From the NCBI GenBank assembly GCA_027083715.1, contig JALWNR010000181.1:1-6236 (forward strand): DNA of 6,236 bases, given 5' to 3'. Origin of the DNA: Bacteroidales bacterium (GTDB taxonomy: Bacteria; Bacteroidota; Bacteroidia; Bacteroidales; NBLH01). Position numbers and translations under genes: made by a program. Positions 5,675 to 6,236 of this stretch are shown piece by piece. Positions within the stretch are counted from its first letter, which is position 1. Each line of letters starts with the position of its first letter. The notes beneath the pieces were generated by a model. The model saw only the letters and a list, made by a program, of their open reading frames with translations, had not been told where the DNA came from and ran no database searches.

Positions 5675-5929
5675 TTATAAAGGCACTAATAGATTCCTTA
5701 ACTCTTTCGCCTGCTTTTTGACTTCGTACATAAATACTAAATCATCTGCATAGCGAACAAAACAATGCCCTTGTTTTTCCAGCTCTTTGTCCAATTTGTC
5801 CAAATCTATGTTGGATAGTAACGGCGATAAAGGGCTGTCTTGTGATATTCCCTTAATACGTTGCGTATTAGACCTCTCGGGATAAGATAATAAACTTTCC
5901 CCGCGTTCTGCCTGATTTACTTTATGGGG

Positions 5930-6141
5930 TTACGGTTGAATTTTGGGTGTTCTCAATCCATGGCTCGGTTGCCTCCAAAAATTAAGCCTTATATCAGATT
6001 TCTATGCGTCAGAACTTTAAGTTTGCTAATGGCTTTACCGAATCAAGTTCGGCACAGGCTTTGCAAATCACTAATGTTTCCTATCAACTCGGTACGAACA
6101 AAGACTTGCACTTTGTCAGCTTATTACCATGCCTGACATAC
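5930..6141 (-). ncRNA. 5' portion (domain I-like) of the group II intron
   Basis: On the minus strand the stretch begins GTATGTCAGGCATGG. GTCAG (6137-6133) pairs with CTGAC (6119-6115), and next comes the stem ACAAAG (6116-6111) closing on CTTTGT (6103-6098) round the loop TGCAAGT. The order of GTATG start, short stems and a GTGCAAGTC-type element followed by CGTACCGAG is what I recognise from the 5' region of bacterial group II introns. Only about 210 bases remain where several hundred are expected, and the RT remnant follows at once, so a deletion junction lies near 5930. An apparent ORF on the opposite strand across this stretch is not believable as a gene. Without covariance support the assignment is moderate. 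Confidence 0.6.
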
Positions 6142-6147
6142 TTAAAA

Positions 6148-6175
6148 GGGCTGTCGGGAACCACCCCGACAGCCC
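6148..6175 (-). terminator. Strong rho-independent terminator of the upstream gene
   Basis: On the minus strand GGGCTGTCGGG (6175-6165) and CCCGACAGCCC (6158-6148) form a perfect 11-bp stem with the loop GTGGTT, followed by TTTT (6147-6144). There is no T-run on the plus side, so it serves minus-strand transcription. It must belong to a gene beyond the right edge. The group II intron begins three bases after the U-tract. Confidence 0.92.
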
Positions 6176-6179
6176 AACC

Positions 6180-6236
6180 TTAATAAACCAATTTACTATC
6201 AAATATTGATATTAAATTTCGTACAAAGTTAAGAAA
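6180..6236 (-). CDS. Possible C-terminal tail of an upstream gene
   Basis: One minus-strand frame is open from the right edge to a TAA at 6182-6180 and encodes 18 residues ending IFDSKLVY; the other two minus frames are stopped within a few codons of the edge. The stop lies only five bases before a strong terminator stem in the same orientation, which suggests a real gene end. The peptide is too short to assign to a family. Confidence 0.3.
   Translation of the reverse strand, partial: FLNFVRNLISIFDSKLVY

Larger units (their letters stand above)
5001..5929 (-). pseudogene. Group II intron reverse transcriptase/maturase, broken
   Basis: The remaining protein falls into three frames. Piece 1 (from about 5929, clear from 5854) gives KGISQDSPLSPLLSNI, then LDKLDKELEKQGHCFVRYADD; YADD, the RT catalytic motif, is at 5752-5741. 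One T is missing right after it, and the next frame reads SIYVRSQKAGERVKESISAFI. The MITE at 5440-5674 interrupts here. Beyond it the protein continues TNKLKLKVNEHKSIVCEVDK, LLGHTILKDGNLIIAKDNVKRF and TKRNRGVSFKQII, then meets a stop at 5232-5230. From 5240 the third frame gives WIRRKFRCFRIKQTKR and runs to NYEKLNY with a stop at 5003-5001. The segment normally holding LRGWxNYF of the maturase (X) domain is missing at about 5240. RT blocks 0-4 are absent. The usual PQG before SPLSPLL reads SQD. The gene cannot make an active enzyme. Confidence 0.92.
4928..6141 (-). mobile_element. Decayed, internally deleted group II intron
   Basis: The element spans about 1.2 kb on the minus strand. Its 5' end is read at GTATG (6141-6137), close to the group II start GUGYG. 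Its 3' end is read at CTATTCGAT (last base 4928), after domains V and VI. Between them lie domain I-like RNA, a broken RT/maturase gene and a later MITE insertion. Without the MITE and its extra target copy only about 970 bp of intron remain, against roughly 2 kb or more for an intact ORF-bearing bacterial intron. The missing part includes the rest of domains I-IV and RT blocks 0-4. It lies six bases after the stem of a terminator and before dapB, interrupting no gene. The exact ends are inferred from motifs, since no empty site is available. The intron should be unable to splice or move by itself. Confidence 0.85.

Noticed and set aside
5924..6136. 70-codon plus-strand ORF at the right end
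   Set aside because: It runs antisense through the structured 5' part of the group II intron, and its peptide has no recognisable features. The stem-loops and the RT continuity on the other strand explain the DNA better.

Overview
The window looks like a chromosomal segment of an AT-rich Bacteroidota. The signs are LigA, TrmD and DapB proteins that read like Bacteroidota orthologues, the DUF4136 and DUF4251 envelope families, AT-rich leaders without Shine-Dalgarno sequences, and promoter boxes that fit the TAnnTTTG type. Every gene I can support lies on the minus strand, so transcription runs from right to left.

In transcription order, the right edge (6236-6148) holds at most the last codons of an upstream gene and then a strong intrinsic terminator. 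Directly behind its U-tract starts a decayed group II intron (6141-4928). It keeps 5' domain I-like RNA, the second half of a reverse transcriptase/maturase gene, and 3' domains V and VI. The RT gene has lost its N-terminal half, carries a frameshift just after YADD and a deletion in the maturase domain, and is split by a 235-bp MITE (5440-5674) with perfect 15-bp terminal inverted repeats and a 7-bp target duplication. Removing the MITE and one duplication copy restores the reading frame exactly. The MITE itself carries REP-like hairpins.

Downstream comes dapB (lysine/meso-diaminopimelate synthesis). Next is a probable three-gene envelope operon: a DUF4251 protein with a signal peptide, a DUF4136 lipoprotein with an extreme Tyr/Trp tract, and a small outer-membrane beta-barrel protein. 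A terminator closes it at 1819-1855.

The stretch 1200-1810 has no gene. It holds a 171-bp MITE-like element with 24-bp inverted repeats (1320-1490) and, abutting it, a second inverted-repeat-bounded stretch with several hairpins (1496-1785), then AT-rich leader repeats. After it come trmD (tRNA m1G37 methyltransferase) and the first 121 codons of ligA (NAD-dependent DNA ligase), which runs off the left edge.

The housekeeping genes are ordinary. The interest lies in the layered mobile-element remains in the two long intergenic stretches and in the uncharacterised envelope trio. I see no CRISPR array, rRNA or tRNA.
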